Counted from the first letter of the stretch, positions 9,352 to 18,250 are shown. The stretch is DNA of 64,000 nt from Bacteroidales bacterium (GCA_030681475.1 JAUXWT010000061.1:1-64000); one strand, 5' to 3'. The notes: a model not told the origin generated them from the sequence alone. Made by a program: numbers and translations.

Positions 9352-10518
9352 ATGTTAGTCTCCCGCAATATAGTACATCTCGATATGGATACGTTCTTCG
9401 TCTCCGTCGAACGCCTCCTCCGCCCGGAACTGGTGGGGAAGCCGGTAATCATCGGCGGCGCCTCCGACCGGGGGGTGGTGGCTAGTTGCAGCTATGAGGC
9501 ACGGAAATTTGGCATACATTCGGCCATGCCAATGAAGATGGCCCGGACGTTGTGCGGAGATGCCATCCTCGTGAGGGGCGACATGGAGCTCTATTCGAAG
9601 TATTCGCACACCGTTACGGAGATCATCGCCGAAAAGGCGCCGTTGTACGAGAAAGCCTCCATTGACGAGCATTATCTCGATGTTACCGGGATGGACCGCT
9701 TTTTCGGATTACAGAAATGGACCCATGAACTGCGGGAAAGTATCATCAAAAACACCGGTCTGCCCATCTCTTTCGGACTGTCGGTGAACAAGACCGTATC
9801 AAAGATCGCCACCGGCGAAGCCAAGCCCAACGGGGAACTGTATGTGGGACCCGGGGCGGTGCAACCTTTCCTGGCGCCATTGTCGATCCGTAAGATCCCG
9901 ATGATCGGGGAGAAGACTTACCGGCTGCTCCGTTCCATGGGGGTGGTGACGATCGATACGCTGAGCCATATTCCCGTCGACATGTTGGAACGGGTGATGG
10001 GCAGGAACGGCATCGTGATATGGGAGAAGGCCAACGGCATTGACCGCACCCCGATCTACCCGTACCATGAAGCCAAATCGGTGAGTACAGAAAATACCTT
10101 TGAGCAGGACAGCATCGACATCGTACGGATGAAAGAGATCCTGGTGAAGATGGTGGAGAAGATATCCTTTGAGTTGCGCGACAAGCAAAAACTAACCTCC
10201 TGTGTCACGGTGAAGATCCGTTACTCGAATTTCGATACCCATACCCTGCAGCAGCATGTACCTTATACCGCATTTGACCATCAGCTCATCCCGGTGGTGA
10301 AGAATCTCTTCGACCGGCTCTACCAGCGCCGCATGTTGATCCGCCTCATCGGCGTTCGTTTCAGTAGCCTCATCTCGGGAAACCCGCAACTCAATATGTT
10401 CGATGACAATGTGGAAATGGTTAATCTCTACCAGGCGCTCGACAGGATCAGGCGAAAGTATGGGCAGAAGATTGTGAGGAGGGGGGTGGCAATAAGAAAT
10501 AGCGAAATAGCGAAATAG
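9352..10518 (+). CDS. dinB: Y-family DNA polymerase IV (DinB)
   Basis: The 388-residue error-prone translesion polymerase has the metal-binding D11 in HLDMDTFF and the catalytic D105/E106 in SIDEHYLD. H107 replaces the Ala or Gly usual after the catalytic Glu. The DNA-binding FGLSVNKTVSKIATGEAKPNG segment is typical (quoted parts: FGLSVNKTVSKIAT and GEAKPNG). A beta-clamp binding motif QLNMF is at 346-350. The last residues (NSEIAK) are encoded by the downstream tandem repeat, so the C-terminus may have been changed by repeat invasion. It diverges from the S24 repressor gene and shares the operator with dnaE, so damage-induced expression is inferred. Confidence 0.94.
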   Translation: MLVSRNIVHLDMDTFFVSVERLLRPELVGKPVIIGGASDRGVVASCSYEARKFGIHSAMPMKMARTLCGDAILVRGDMELYSKYSHTVTEIIAEKAPLYEKASIDEHYLDVTGMDRFFGLQKWTHELRESIIKNTGLPISFGLSVNKTVSKIATGEAKPNGELYVGPGAVQPFLAPLSIRKIPMIGEKTYRLLRSMGVVTIDTLSHIPVDMLERVMGRNGIVIWEKANGIDRTPIYPYHEAKSVSTENTFEQDSIDIVRMKEILVKMVEKISFELRDKQKLTSCVTVKIRYSNFDTHTLQQHVPYTAFDHQLIPVVKNLFDRLYQRRMLIRLIGVRFSSLISGNPQLNMFDDNVEMVNLYQALDRIRRKYGQKIVRRGVAIRNSEIAK

Positions 10519-10550
10519 CGAAATGGTGAAATAGCGAAATGGTGAAATGG
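10496..10550. repeat. GCGAAATA/GTGAAATG tandem repeat at the dinB 3' end
   Basis: About six 8-9 bp units (agcgaaat, ggtgaaat) cover the last codons and stop of dinB and reach the stop of the convergent glycosyltransferase gene. The same family occurs at 9324-9350, 15425-15491, 46105-46135 and 46200-46232. Confidence 0.85.
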
Positions 10551-11741
10551 TCAGGTAGTTTTTTTTCTCAGATCAAGGAACATCACTATCGAGACAATTA
10601 CCAGGAGGAAATTGCTTAGTCCCATCAGGCCTGATTCTAAGATCCGGTGTGAGAGTTCCCTTCCCAAGAGATCATCGGAATTTGCCCCGTAAAAAAAGAG
10701 GAGGATGACCAGAAAAGGGATCCACCAATATTGTTTTCGGGAAGCCGTGTAAAAAATCATGAATGCAATCAGAGGCGCACTGAACACGAGTAGTACCCAG
10801 TCTGTCTTGATAAGGTTAGGAAGAAGTGCGATCATCAAAAACCATTCGAAAGCAAAATTCACATCAGCAAAACCGTTCAATTTAGATTCCGGTTTTTCCT
10901 GGTGAATGTTTTTCAGAATGAACATGCTGACAATGGCACAACAGAAAAAAAAGATTACCGGGATTCCCCAGGCTGGCCATGATGGCATGAGTTGTCTTAT
11001 GAAATAGTCGAGCGATGTCTTCCCGGGAAACCCACCGCTGTGCATAAGAATAGAATTGATCCAGTCTCCGTACATGCTGATACTCCTTTGCGGACCCGGG
11101 AAAACGAAGGGCAATAATGATATCAATGTGATTGTCAGACAAAGCCAGACCAATGTGTTCCATCTTTTTCTAAGAACCAGCGGAAGCAGCAAGATCATAA
11201 GGTAGGGTTTAACCAGGATCACGATACCCAACAGGATGCCGCCTTGCATATCTTTCCCTCTGAGGAAATTCCGGATCGAAATACAACACAGCATCAGCAG
11301 GATAATGTTGATGTTGCCAACGTACAATTCCCGGGCAAAATGGATCAGAATGCACACAAATGCCAGTGAAATCAACCCGAGTTCATGTTTTAGATTTTCA
11401 AAAGGAAAGTAGTCATGAAGTACTTTACGAATGACCATAAATGTGTACCAGTAAGCCGCGCCAAGAATAGCGAAATGAATAATTGCTGCTGTATTAAAGT
11501 TGAAAAGGGTGTATGGGATGAAAAAAAACAGCGTTGCAGGGCTATACTTGTAAAATCCACTTCCGGTGTAAAAAGAAATCATGTACACCGGTTCCCCAGT
11601 AACCAGGTTTTTTGCTGCTGAATAATAAACCATGAAATCACCGGGATGAAAACGGTCATTAAAGATATTCAGGACTAATGTCAGCAACCAGAGGAGGGCC
11701 ACCAAAAGCGTGAATCCATTTATGATGTCATTTTTTTTCAT
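10551..11741 (-). CDS. Polytopic GT87-type (DUF2029) glycosyltransferase
   Basis: The 396-residue integral membrane protein has about ten hydrophobic segments. The first periplasmic loop carries FHPGDFMVYYSAAKNLVTGE and the pattern FYTGSGFYKYSPATLFF, both characteristic of the DUF2029/GT87 family of polyprenyl-phosphate-mannose-dependent transferases. The Asp in GDF is the likely catalytic residue by family analogy. It should extend a glycan or lipid on the outer face of the inner membrane. It lies 9 bp downstream of a second membrane glycosyltransferase, so the two are probably one operon. The acceptor is unknown. Confidence 0.8.
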   Translation of the reverse strand: MKKNDIINGFTLLVALLWLLTLVLNIFNDRFHPGDFMVYYSAAKNLVTGEPVYMISFYTGSGFYKYSPATLFFFIPYTLFNFNTAAIIHFAILGAAYWYTFMVIRKVLHDYFPFENLKHELGLISLAFVCILIHFARELYVGNINIILLMLCCISIRNFLRGKDMQGGILLGIVILVKPYLMILLLPLVLRKRWNTLVWLCLTITLISLLPFVFPGPQRSISMYGDWINSILMHSGGFPGKTSLDYFIRQLMPSWPAWGIPVIFFFCCAIVSMFILKNIHQEKPESKLNGFADVNFAFEWFLMIALLPNLIKTDWVLLVFSAPLIAFMIFYTASRKQYWWIPFLVILLFFYGANSDDLLGRELSHRILESGLMGLSNFLLVIVSIVMFLDLRKKTT

Positions 11742-11750
11742 AGTTGGAAT

Positions 11751-13217
11751 CTATCGGACCTGTGGTTTTTTTAATTCGTAAACATACCAGAAGCTCGTAC
11801 GGTCCATCCAGTGATTGAAGTTGAAACGGTTTATCCATTGAGGGTAAGTGGAGTAAATAAGGGTCGGATTGAATTGTTTTCCGGTCTGCAATATGGGTTT
11901 ACTTGTCACCACAAGATTGATGGTATCCTTCGACGTCTTGATCCTTTGCAACGAATCCACTTGTTTGAATACAAGGCCATTCCTTTTATAATAATGTATG
12001 TCAACTTTTGCCCGGTGATATGGGTTATCACCTGTGAAGTAGAGATTTGCAGGAGAGGGATAATTATCCCAGAGCTTTTTATACAAGGAGATCTGATCAT
12101 CGGCCGGGCGGAAGATCAGGATCAAAAGCATTAAAAAGTTAAGCGACCAGAAGATTCGGAATGAAATTCTGGTCACGCGATGTTTGAGTTGCTCATATCC
12201 GTTTTTCTTCAGCAAAAGATCAGCAGTCCGGATGATCATTACCGGGAGAAAACCGATCATGGGGAAAAGGAACCTGATCTCTTTGTGCGGGATGATAAAA
12301 TGAATAGCCAGGAATGGTATGATCGTCCAGGTCATCACATCCTTCGGGAAAAAGATGAAATAGAGAAAAACAGCCATGATATAAATGAGACTTAGCGGAG
12401 GAAAGGCATTAATAAAAGTCTGTTCAATATAGTACCACCATGGACTTACCCCGAAACCAGCGGCTTTATCGAGAAGGATGTTCTGCAGAAAATAATTCCA
12501 TGAAGTTAGAACCCATTCACCATAGAACCATCTGTCAATCAGGATACCAAGCATAGTCGCCGCGATGATCCCGGAACTGAATAAAGTAAAATTCCTGAAC
12601 CCCGATTTACGGACTACTGCGAGCCAGGCTGCAAAACCGAGGATCATAAAAGCTACCTGATACCTTGTGATAAATGCCAGGCCCAGAATAAATCCGGTTA
12701 TCAGATAATCAACCGGTTTCAGTCTCTTCCGGAGAAAGAACCAGGCGAGTCCGATAAGGAAAACCCTTCCGGCAACTGTTTCGGATGAAAACCTGACGCT
12801 GTTATAGGGTACAAACCAAATGAAAAATGAGAGCAGCAGGAAGGTGTATAGCAATTTCCGGTTCGTAATTTCCGGTGCATACAGCCTGATGATCATGTGA
12901 ATGCTGATAAAAGCAAGCATTGCCGCGAGTAACCGGATGATGAAGGCGATATAAAACGGATTGGTACAACCGGTTACGGAAATGGTCTTATATACAGAAT
13001 ACACCACCATAGGCTGAAAGGCCGGCCGCATCATACATGCGTACTCCCATGGAAGGTTGGCCTTTTCCGTTAACCCGAGCTTTAACCCGGCAAATTCAAT
13101 GACCTGGAAATGTTCGTCAAAATGATTATATCCAACAGAAAACCAGGCAGTCAGCAGGAAGACCAATCCTGCTAAGATATAGAACCGACGATTTTTATTC
13201 CCTTGTTCAATTACCAT
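11751..13217 (-). CDS. Polytopic GT22-type (Alg9/PIG-B-like) mannosyltransferase
   Basis: The 488-residue membrane protein shows the GT22 hallmarks. The first loop has FDEHFQVIEFAGLKLGL followed by LPWEYACMMRP, and a late loop has the signature HKEIRFLFP. These match eukaryotic GPI and Alg9 mannosyltransferases and their bacterial relatives, which use polyprenyl-phosphate-mannose. The ATG at 13217 is chosen because GAGGTGG lies 4-5 nt before it; the longer reading from a TTG at 13232 would consume that site. The gene overlaps nothing and precedes the GT87 gene by 9 bp. The substrate is unknown. Confidence 0.82.
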   Translation of the reverse strand: MVIEQGNKNRRFYILAGLVFLLTAWFSVGYNHFDEHFQVIEFAGLKLGLTEKANLPWEYACMMRPAFQPMVVYSVYKTISVTGCTNPFYIAFIIRLLAAMLAFISIHMIIRLYAPEITNRKLLYTFLLLSFFIWFVPYNSVRFSSETVAGRVFLIGLAWFFLRKRLKPVDYLITGFILGLAFITRYQVAFMILGFAAWLAVVRKSGFRNFTLFSSGIIAATMLGILIDRWFYGEWVLTSWNYFLQNILLDKAAGFGVSPWWYYIEQTFINAFPPLSLIYIMAVFLYFIFFPKDVMTWTIIPFLAIHFIIPHKEIRFLFPMIGFLPVMIIRTADLLLKKNGYEQLKHRVTRISFRIFWSLNFLMLLILIFRPADDQISLYKKLWDNYPSPANLYFTGDNPYHRAKVDIHYYKRNGLVFKQVDSLQRIKTSKDTINLVVTSKPILQTGKQFNPTLIYSTYPQWINRFNFNHWMDRTSFWYVYELKKPQVR

Positions 13218-13247
13218 AATTCCACCTCTCAAATCGCTGTTTTGTAA

Positions 13248-14849
13248 TTAAAACCCGTTCAGTTGCAAAGTAACAGTCGGGATAAGTAACAAAAACCCAA
13301 GGATGAGCATGATCAGCATGAACGGAGTCACCCACTTAAGCCATTTATCGTAAGGGATCCGTGCAATGCCAAGAACTCCCATTAAAACTCCTGAAGTTGG
13401 GGTGATCATGTTGGTGAATCCATCGCCGAATTGATAGGCCATGACGGTCGCCTGACGCGATACGCCGATCAGGTCGGAGAATTGCGACATGATCGGCATG
13501 GTCAGCGCTGCCTTAGCTGAACCAGAAGGCATGATGAGATTTATTCCGGTCTGTACCACGTACATGATGCTTACCGAGGCATAATTCCCCATGTCGCTCA
13601 TGGAGTCTGCAACATAATAAAGAAGGGTGTCGATGACCTGTCCGTTTTTCAGGATGATGATGATACCCCCGGCAAGGCCAACGATCATTCCGGCCGAAAG
13701 AATATCACGCACGCCGTCAAGGAAGTGCTTCGTAATTTCATTCAGGGTATAGTTCATGGCAAGCCCCGATGCGATACCCATAGCAAAGAAAAGCGTGGCA
13801 ATCTCCATGACATACCAGGCATAACCCATCACACCTACGATCAAAAATGCAATGGTGAAGAACAACAGACCCAGAATGAAGAAATGTACTGAATTCCTGA
13901 GTGCAACAATCCCGGTAATAAAATACAGCGCGGTAAGGATGGGAACGATCGGAATAGTTACAGTGGCGAGCCCGATCTTTAAATCTGTCAGCGGATGGAA
14001 AAAGGAAAAAATGATCAGCACTAGCTGGATGGCTCCGAATACAAGCCAGGCAGCAATGGGTGTGTGGTAATTCTCCGGTTCCTCATCTTTTCCGGTTATA
14101 ACGCGCCAATAATCATCATCTTCATGAACGTAAGATTTTTCAGGATTTTTCCTGATCTTCCTGGCATACCAGAGTACATATGAAATCCCGACAAAATTGA
14201 TGACTACCCAGCAAAACATCCGGTATTCGATTCCGGAGAAGAGCGGCAATTTTGACAATCCCTGTGCAATTCCGATGGTAAACGGATTGAGCAGGGCGCC
14301 GGCGAATCCCAGGCCTGCGCCGACGAAACACAAGCACAGCCCCACAATGGAATCATAACCCATCCTTACAGCCAGCGGTACAAAAATAATAGTGAAGGCA
14401 ATGGTCTCCTCACTCATGCCAAACACCGCGCCGAAGATGCTGAACATCAGCATCAGCAATACAATGATGAGGTTGTCAACGCCCAGGTATTGCAGTACCC
14501 TGTTTTTCCCGATTTTCTTTGTGTAACGCAGAAAGGCATAAATCCCAATGTCGATCGACCGGGTCTGGTTCATGATCCAGAAAGCTCCGCCGATCAGCAG
14601 GATAAAGACGATGATATCTGCCTTATCAACGAACCCGTCAAAAATGGCGGAAAAGATCTGCCAGGTCTGTGGTGAGTTTCCGATGTAATGAAAACTATTG
14701 CTTTTAACAACTTCACGGTCGATCCCGTTCACCTGGATCACCTCACGGATGAAGGTGCCGCCCGGAATGATCCAGGTAAGTATTCCGGCAATAATAACAA
14801 TAAAGAATACAATGACGTATGTATGAGGAATCCTGATTTTTTTTGCCAT
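13248..14849 (-). CDS. YfcC/DcuC-type membrane transporter
   Basis: The 533-residue protein is an ion-transporter superfamily permease with about 12 hydrophobic segments. The start KKIRIPHTYVIVFFIVI with WIIPGGTF is the usual N-terminal signature of YfcC-family carriers. The two conserved hairpins around EETIAFTIIFVPLA and MPSGSAKAALTMPIMS, plus FGDGFTNMITPTSG, fit the family. Members are annotated as C4-dicarboxylate or amino-acid carriers, and the substrate cannot be deduced. The start is M at 14849 or 14855. It sits upstream of the two glycosyltransferases and is divergent from dnaE. Confidence 0.85.
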   Translation of the reverse strand: MAKKIRIPHTYVIVFFIVIIAGILTWIIPGGTFIREVIQVNGIDREVVKSNSFHYIGNSPQTWQIFSAIFDGFVDKADIIVFILLIGGAFWIMNQTRSIDIGIYAFLRYTKKIGKNRVLQYLGVDNLIIVLLMLMFSIFGAVFGMSEETIAFTIIFVPLAVRMGYDSIVGLCLCFVGAGLGFAGALLNPFTIGIAQGLSKLPLFSGIEYRMFCWVVINFVGISYVLWYARKIRKNPEKSYVHEDDDYWRVITGKDEEPENYHTPIAAWLVFGAIQLVLIIFSFFHPLTDLKIGLATVTIPIVPILTALYFITGIVALRNSVHFFILGLLFFTIAFLIVGVMGYAWYVMEIATLFFAMGIASGLAMNYTLNEITKHFLDGVRDILSAGMIVGLAGGIIIILKNGQVIDTLLYYVADSMSDMGNYASVSIMYVVQTGINLIMPSGSAKAALTMPIMSQFSDLIGVSRQATVMAYQFGDGFTNMITPTSGVLMGVLGIARIPYDKWLKWVTPFMLIMLILGFLLLIPTVTLQLNGF

Positions 14850-15005
14850 GATCACCGGGTTAAAGAACAGCGTGGGTCAACGGTTTCGTCCAAGATCTGA
14901 AGAGTAAGATGTGACTTGGTCTGCAAAAATGCAAAAAAAATGTGAAAGCCCGAATTATCCCGGAGTATTCGGGTTAAATTTTGTTTTTTCTTTTGATGAT
15001 GTATG

Positions 15006-15044
15006 AAAAATGATTATATTATAGTCAAAAAAATGATTAAAAAC
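15006..15044. promoter_or_regulatory. Putative shared operator, copy 2 (dnaE)
   Basis: tgattatattat (15011-15022), gtc (15024-15026) and tgattaaaaac (15034-15044) match 9266-9304 with the same spacing. The element ends 8 bp before the TTG start of the error-prone dnaE gene, so binding would cover its promoter or leader. The rest of the 203-bp gap to the transporter gene holds no other recognised signal. Confidence 0.65.
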
Positions 15045-15052
15045 TAATCAAA

Positions 15053-18000
15053 TTGTATCTCAACTGCCACTCATACTACTCACTCCGCTATGGGACCATC
15101 TCCGTGGAGAGCCTGGTGGATGACGCAGTAAGGACGACCCGCCGGGTCGCCCCGACAGATATCGCCCCGTCACATGTCGCCCTCACCGACATCAACAACA
15201 CCACCGGAATCATGGAATTCGTGGCTGTATGCAAAGAGAAGGGGATCAAACCCATCGCCGGGATCGAATTCCGTCGCGAAGACAAACTGCTTTACATAGG
15301 CCTGGCGAAAAATAACAAAGGTTTTCGGGAACTGAACGAATTTCTGAGCTATCATAACCTGAACAATCAGCCGCTGCCCGATCACCCGCCTGAGTTTCAG
15401 GAGGTCGTTGTTATTTACCCGTTTCGAAATAGTGAAATGGTGAAATGGCGAAATGGCGAAAATCGTCACGCGTCACGCGTCATGCGTCATGATTTCATAG
15501 GAATTCGCCCTTCAGAACTCAACCCGCTGATACTTTCCCGTCACCGCGACCTCATACCCCGGATGGTACTTATGGCGCCAGTTACTTTCAGGAATGAGAA
15601 GGAGTATGAACTGCACCGTAACTTCAGGGCAGTTGACCACAACGTGCTGCTGAGCCGGCTGGAACCTCATCAGGTCGCGGCTCCCGATGAGGTCATGCTG
15701 CCTGTAGACGAACTGCTGGATATCTGCAGCGATTTTCCCGAAATCATCCGCAATACTCAACAACTCATGGAAGCATGTTCCATCGATTTCGATTTCAAGG
15801 CCTGCAAAAACAAAAAAACCTTTACCGGAAACCGTTACGATGATCTTATATTACTAGATAAACTGGCCATGGACGGGCTCCAATATCGCTACGGTAAAGG
15901 TCATGGTGAGGCCAGGCGCCGTATCCGCCACGAGTTGGATATTATCGACAAAATGGGATTTGCCGCCTATTTCCTCATCACCTGGGACATTATCCGCTAT
16001 TCAATGTCACGCGGCTTTTACCATGTGGGGCGAGGGAGCGGCGCCAACAGCATTGTGGCTTACTGCCTGCGCATTACCGATGTGGATCCGATTGAACTCG
16101 ATCTCTACTTTGAGCGGTTTATCAATCCAAAACGCACCTCGCCACCGGATTTCGACATAGATTACTCCTGGAAGGAACGGGATGAGGTGCTCGACTATAT
16201 ATTTAAAAGGTACGGACATGAACACACCGCCTTACTCGGCGCTATGTCAACCTTTAAAGATAAGTCGATCTACCGTGAACTGGGCAAGGTCCACGGGCTG
16301 CCAAAAGGGGAGATCGATGCCTTTTTGAAGCATCCCGAGGAGGCCATCCACAAGAATCACATCATCCGGAAAATCAATGAACTCGGGGTGATGATGGCCG
16401 ACTTCCCCAACATCCGCAGTATCCATGCGGGCGGGGTGCTGATCTCAGAGGAACCGATTACCTGCTATACCGCGCTTGACTTGCCCCCAAAAGGCTTTCC
16501 AACCACACAGTTTGACATGTACATTGCGGAAGATATCAGTTTTGAGAAACTTGACATCCTGAGTCAAAGGGGTATCGGCCATATTTACGAAGCCGCGGAA
16601 CTCGTGAAAAAAAACCGGGGTATCAGTGTTGATGTCCACATGGTGCATGCTTTCAAAGAAGATGAAAAGGTAAAAGAGCAATTGCGCAATGCCCGTACGA
16701 TCGGTTGCTTCTATGTGGAAAGCCCTGCCATGCGCGGATTGTTGAAAAAACTGCACTGCGATAACTACCGTACATTGGTGGCTGCCAGCTCGATCATCCG
16801 CCCGGGGGTGGCGCGTTCGGGTATGATGAAGGAGTATATCTTCCGTTTTCATCATCCCGGCAAGTTCAAATATCTGCACCCGGTAATGGAGGAACAACTG
16901 AAGGAGACTTTCGGCGTGATGGTCTATCAGGAGGATGTGCTGAAGATCTGCCACCATTTTGCCGGTCTCGACCTGGCTGATGCCGACGTGATCCGACGGG
17001 CCATGAGCGGGAAATACCGTTCGAAAAAGGAGTTAGAGCGGATCATCGAAAAATTCTTCGAGAATTGCCGGAAGTCCGGTTATCCCGAAGAGGTCACCAA
17101 AGAAGTATGGCGGCAGATCGAGTCGTTTGCCGGATACTCCTTTTCAAAAGCCCATTCAGCCTCCTATGCCGTTGAGAGCTACCAGAGTCTTTACCTCAAG
17201 GCGCATTATCCGTTGGAATTCATCACCGGGGTGATCAATAACTTCGGTGGTTTCTACTCATCCTGGGTCTATTTCAATGAAGCCAGAATATCAGGGGCGA
17301 ACCTGCATGTGCCCTGCGTCAACCGGAGCGAATACAAAACCTGCATACGGGGAAAAGATATTTTTCTCGGTTTCATTCACGTGGCGAATCTTGAGACAGG
17401 AGTGGCGAAAGCAATTTACGATTTACGAATGACGATTGACGACTTCCGGAAAACTTCTCCGGACTGCCAGCCGGAGACTGCAGACTGGCAACTGCAAACT
17501 GCCAACTGCGGACTGCCAACTGCAAACAGCAAACTTATTGAAAAACCTTACACCAGCCTTGAGAATTTCATTCAGCGGGTTCCGGTTACGCTTGATCAGT
17601 TGATCATATTGATCAGGGTTGGTGCGTTTCGTTTCACAGGAAAGCCAAAAGCCTCGCTGCTATGGGAGGCGCACATGCTGATGGGGAAAAATCAAACGCC
17701 GGCTAAAAATCGCGAAATCGATCAATCGTCAATTCAATCGTCAATCGTCAATCGTCCAATCGTAAATCCGGTACTCTTTCAAACCGCGGTGAAGAAATTT
17801 GAACTTCCTGCGCTCGAGCAGAACACCATTGCCAATGTTTACGATGAGATAGAACTGCTTGGGTTTCCGGTTACCTCAACCTATTTTGATCTGCTGCACA
17901 CGAAATTCAGGGGCGACATTCTCGCGCACGAAATGTCGCTCAATGCCGGAAGAACCATTCGCATGCTGGGATTGCTGGTTACCATCAAATATGTTCGCAC

Positions 18001-18214
18001 TGTCAAAAGGGAATGGATGCATTTCGGCACCTTCATCGATGTCAACGGGCATTTTTTTGACACCGTTCACTTCCCGAAAGCAGTCACGGAGTACCCATTT
18101 CGGGGCGATGGCGTCTATCTTGTGAAAGGAAAGATCGTGGAGGAGTTTGGTTTTCCCAGCATGAATGTGGAAAAGATGGCGAAGATGCCGCTGCAGGGCG
18201 ATCCGCGGGGATAA
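15053..18214 (+). CDS. Short DnaE-type polymerase III alpha subunit (error-prone, ImuC/DnaE2-like)
   Basis: The 1053-residue protein starts at a TTG. The start is supported because YLNCHSYYSLRYG is the usual N-terminal PHP motif and no upstream ATG is in frame. The polymerase core has GRGSGANSIVAYCL (about 326), the catalytic PDFDIDYS (about 365), IHAGGVLIS (about 460) and the helix-hairpin-helix region AGYSFSKAHSASYA (about 695), then a C-terminal OB-type region. It is much shorter than replicative Bacteroidota DnaE and is probably the translesion paralogue working with DinB. Three in-frame blocks of tandem-repeat DNA (15425-15491, 17413-17534, 17711-17768) add about 85 residues at domain junctions. 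An operator-like element shared with dinB lies directly upstream. Confidence 0.9.
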   Translation: MYLNCHSYYSLRYGTISVESLVDDAVRTTRRVAPTDIAPSHVALTDINNTTGIMEFVAVCKEKGIKPIAGIEFRREDKLLYIGLAKNNKGFRELNEFLSYHNLNNQPLPDHPPEFQEVVVIYPFRNSEMVKWRNGENRHASRVMRHDFIGIRPSELNPLILSRHRDLIPRMVLMAPVTFRNEKEYELHRNFRAVDHNVLLSRLEPHQVAAPDEVMLPVDELLDICSDFPEIIRNTQQLMEACSIDFDFKACKNKKTFTGNRYDDLILLDKLAMDGLQYRYGKGHGEARRRIRHELDIIDKMGFAAYFLITWDIIRYSMSRGFYHVGRGSGANSIVAYCLRITDVDPIELDLYFERFINPKRTSPPDFDIDYSWKERDEVLDYIFKRYGHEHTALLGAMSTFKDKSIYRELGKVHGLPKGEIDAFLKHPEEAIHKNHIIRKINELGVMMADFPNIRSIHAGGVLISEEPITCYTALDLPPKGFPTTQFDMYIAEDISFEKLDILSQRGIGHIYEAAELVKKNRGISVDVHMVHAFKEDEKVKEQLRNARTIGCFYVESPAMRGLLKKLHCDNYRTLVAASSIIRPGVARSGMMKEYIFRFHHPGKFKYLHPVMEEQLKETFGVMVYQEDVLKICHHFAGLDLADADVIRRAMSGKYRSKKELERIIEKFFENCRKSGYPEEVTKEVWRQIESFAGYSFSKAHSASYAVESYQSLYLKAHYPLEFITGVINNFGGFYSSWVYFNEARISGANLHVPCVNRSEYKTCIRGKDIFLGFIHVANLETGVAKAIYDLRMTIDDFRKTSPDCQPETADWQLQTANCGLPTANSKLIEKPYTSLENFIQRVPVTLDQLIILIRVGAFRFTGKPKASLLWEAHMLMGKNQTPAKNREIDQSSIQSSIVNRPIVNPVLFQTAVKKFELPALEQNTIANVYDEIELLGFPVTSTYFDLLHTKFRGDILAHEMSLNAGRTIRMLGLLVTIKYVRTVKREWMHFGTFIDVNGHFFDTVHFPKAVTEYPFRGDGVYLVKGKIVEEFGFPSMNVEKMAKMPLQGDPRG
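15425..15491. repeat. In-frame tandem repeats in dnaE, block 1
   Basis: About four GAAATGGCG/GAAATGGTG units are followed by about four CGTCACG units. They encode residues such as RNSEMVKWRNGEN between VVIYPF and DFIGIRPSEL of the PHP domain. The first part is the same repeat that brackets dinB. Confidence 0.85.
17413..17534. repeat. In-frame tandem repeats in dnaE, block 2
   Basis: A TTTACGA/TGACGATTGACGA-type run is followed by about six ACTGCAAACTGCC/GGACTGCCA-type units. They encode a Gln/Thr/Ala-rich stretch (for example ETADWQLQTANCGLPT) between IYDLR and PYTSLENFIQRV, where DnaE proteins normally have only a short link. Confidence 0.85.
17711..17768. repeat. In-frame tandem repeats in dnaE, block 3
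   Basis: Six or so units of CAATCGT (cgatcaatcgtcaattc and similar) encode REIDQSSIQSSIVNRPIVN between the LMGKNQ helix and PVLFQTAV. The reading frame is kept. Confidence 0.85.
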
Positions 18215-18217
18215 ATT

Positions 18218-18250
18218 AAACCTTCCAGGTTTTCAAAACCTGGAAGGTTT
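18218..18250. terminator. Perfect 16-bp inverted repeat between dnaE and rhlE
   Basis: AAACCTTCCAGGTTTT (18218-18233) and its exact complement (18235-18250) flank a single C, forming a strong hairpin with T-rich ends. It begins 3 bp after the dnaE stop and lies 7 bp before the end of the convergent rhlE gene. It is a plausible bidirectional terminator and may belong to a dispersed palindrome family. Confidence 0.7.
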
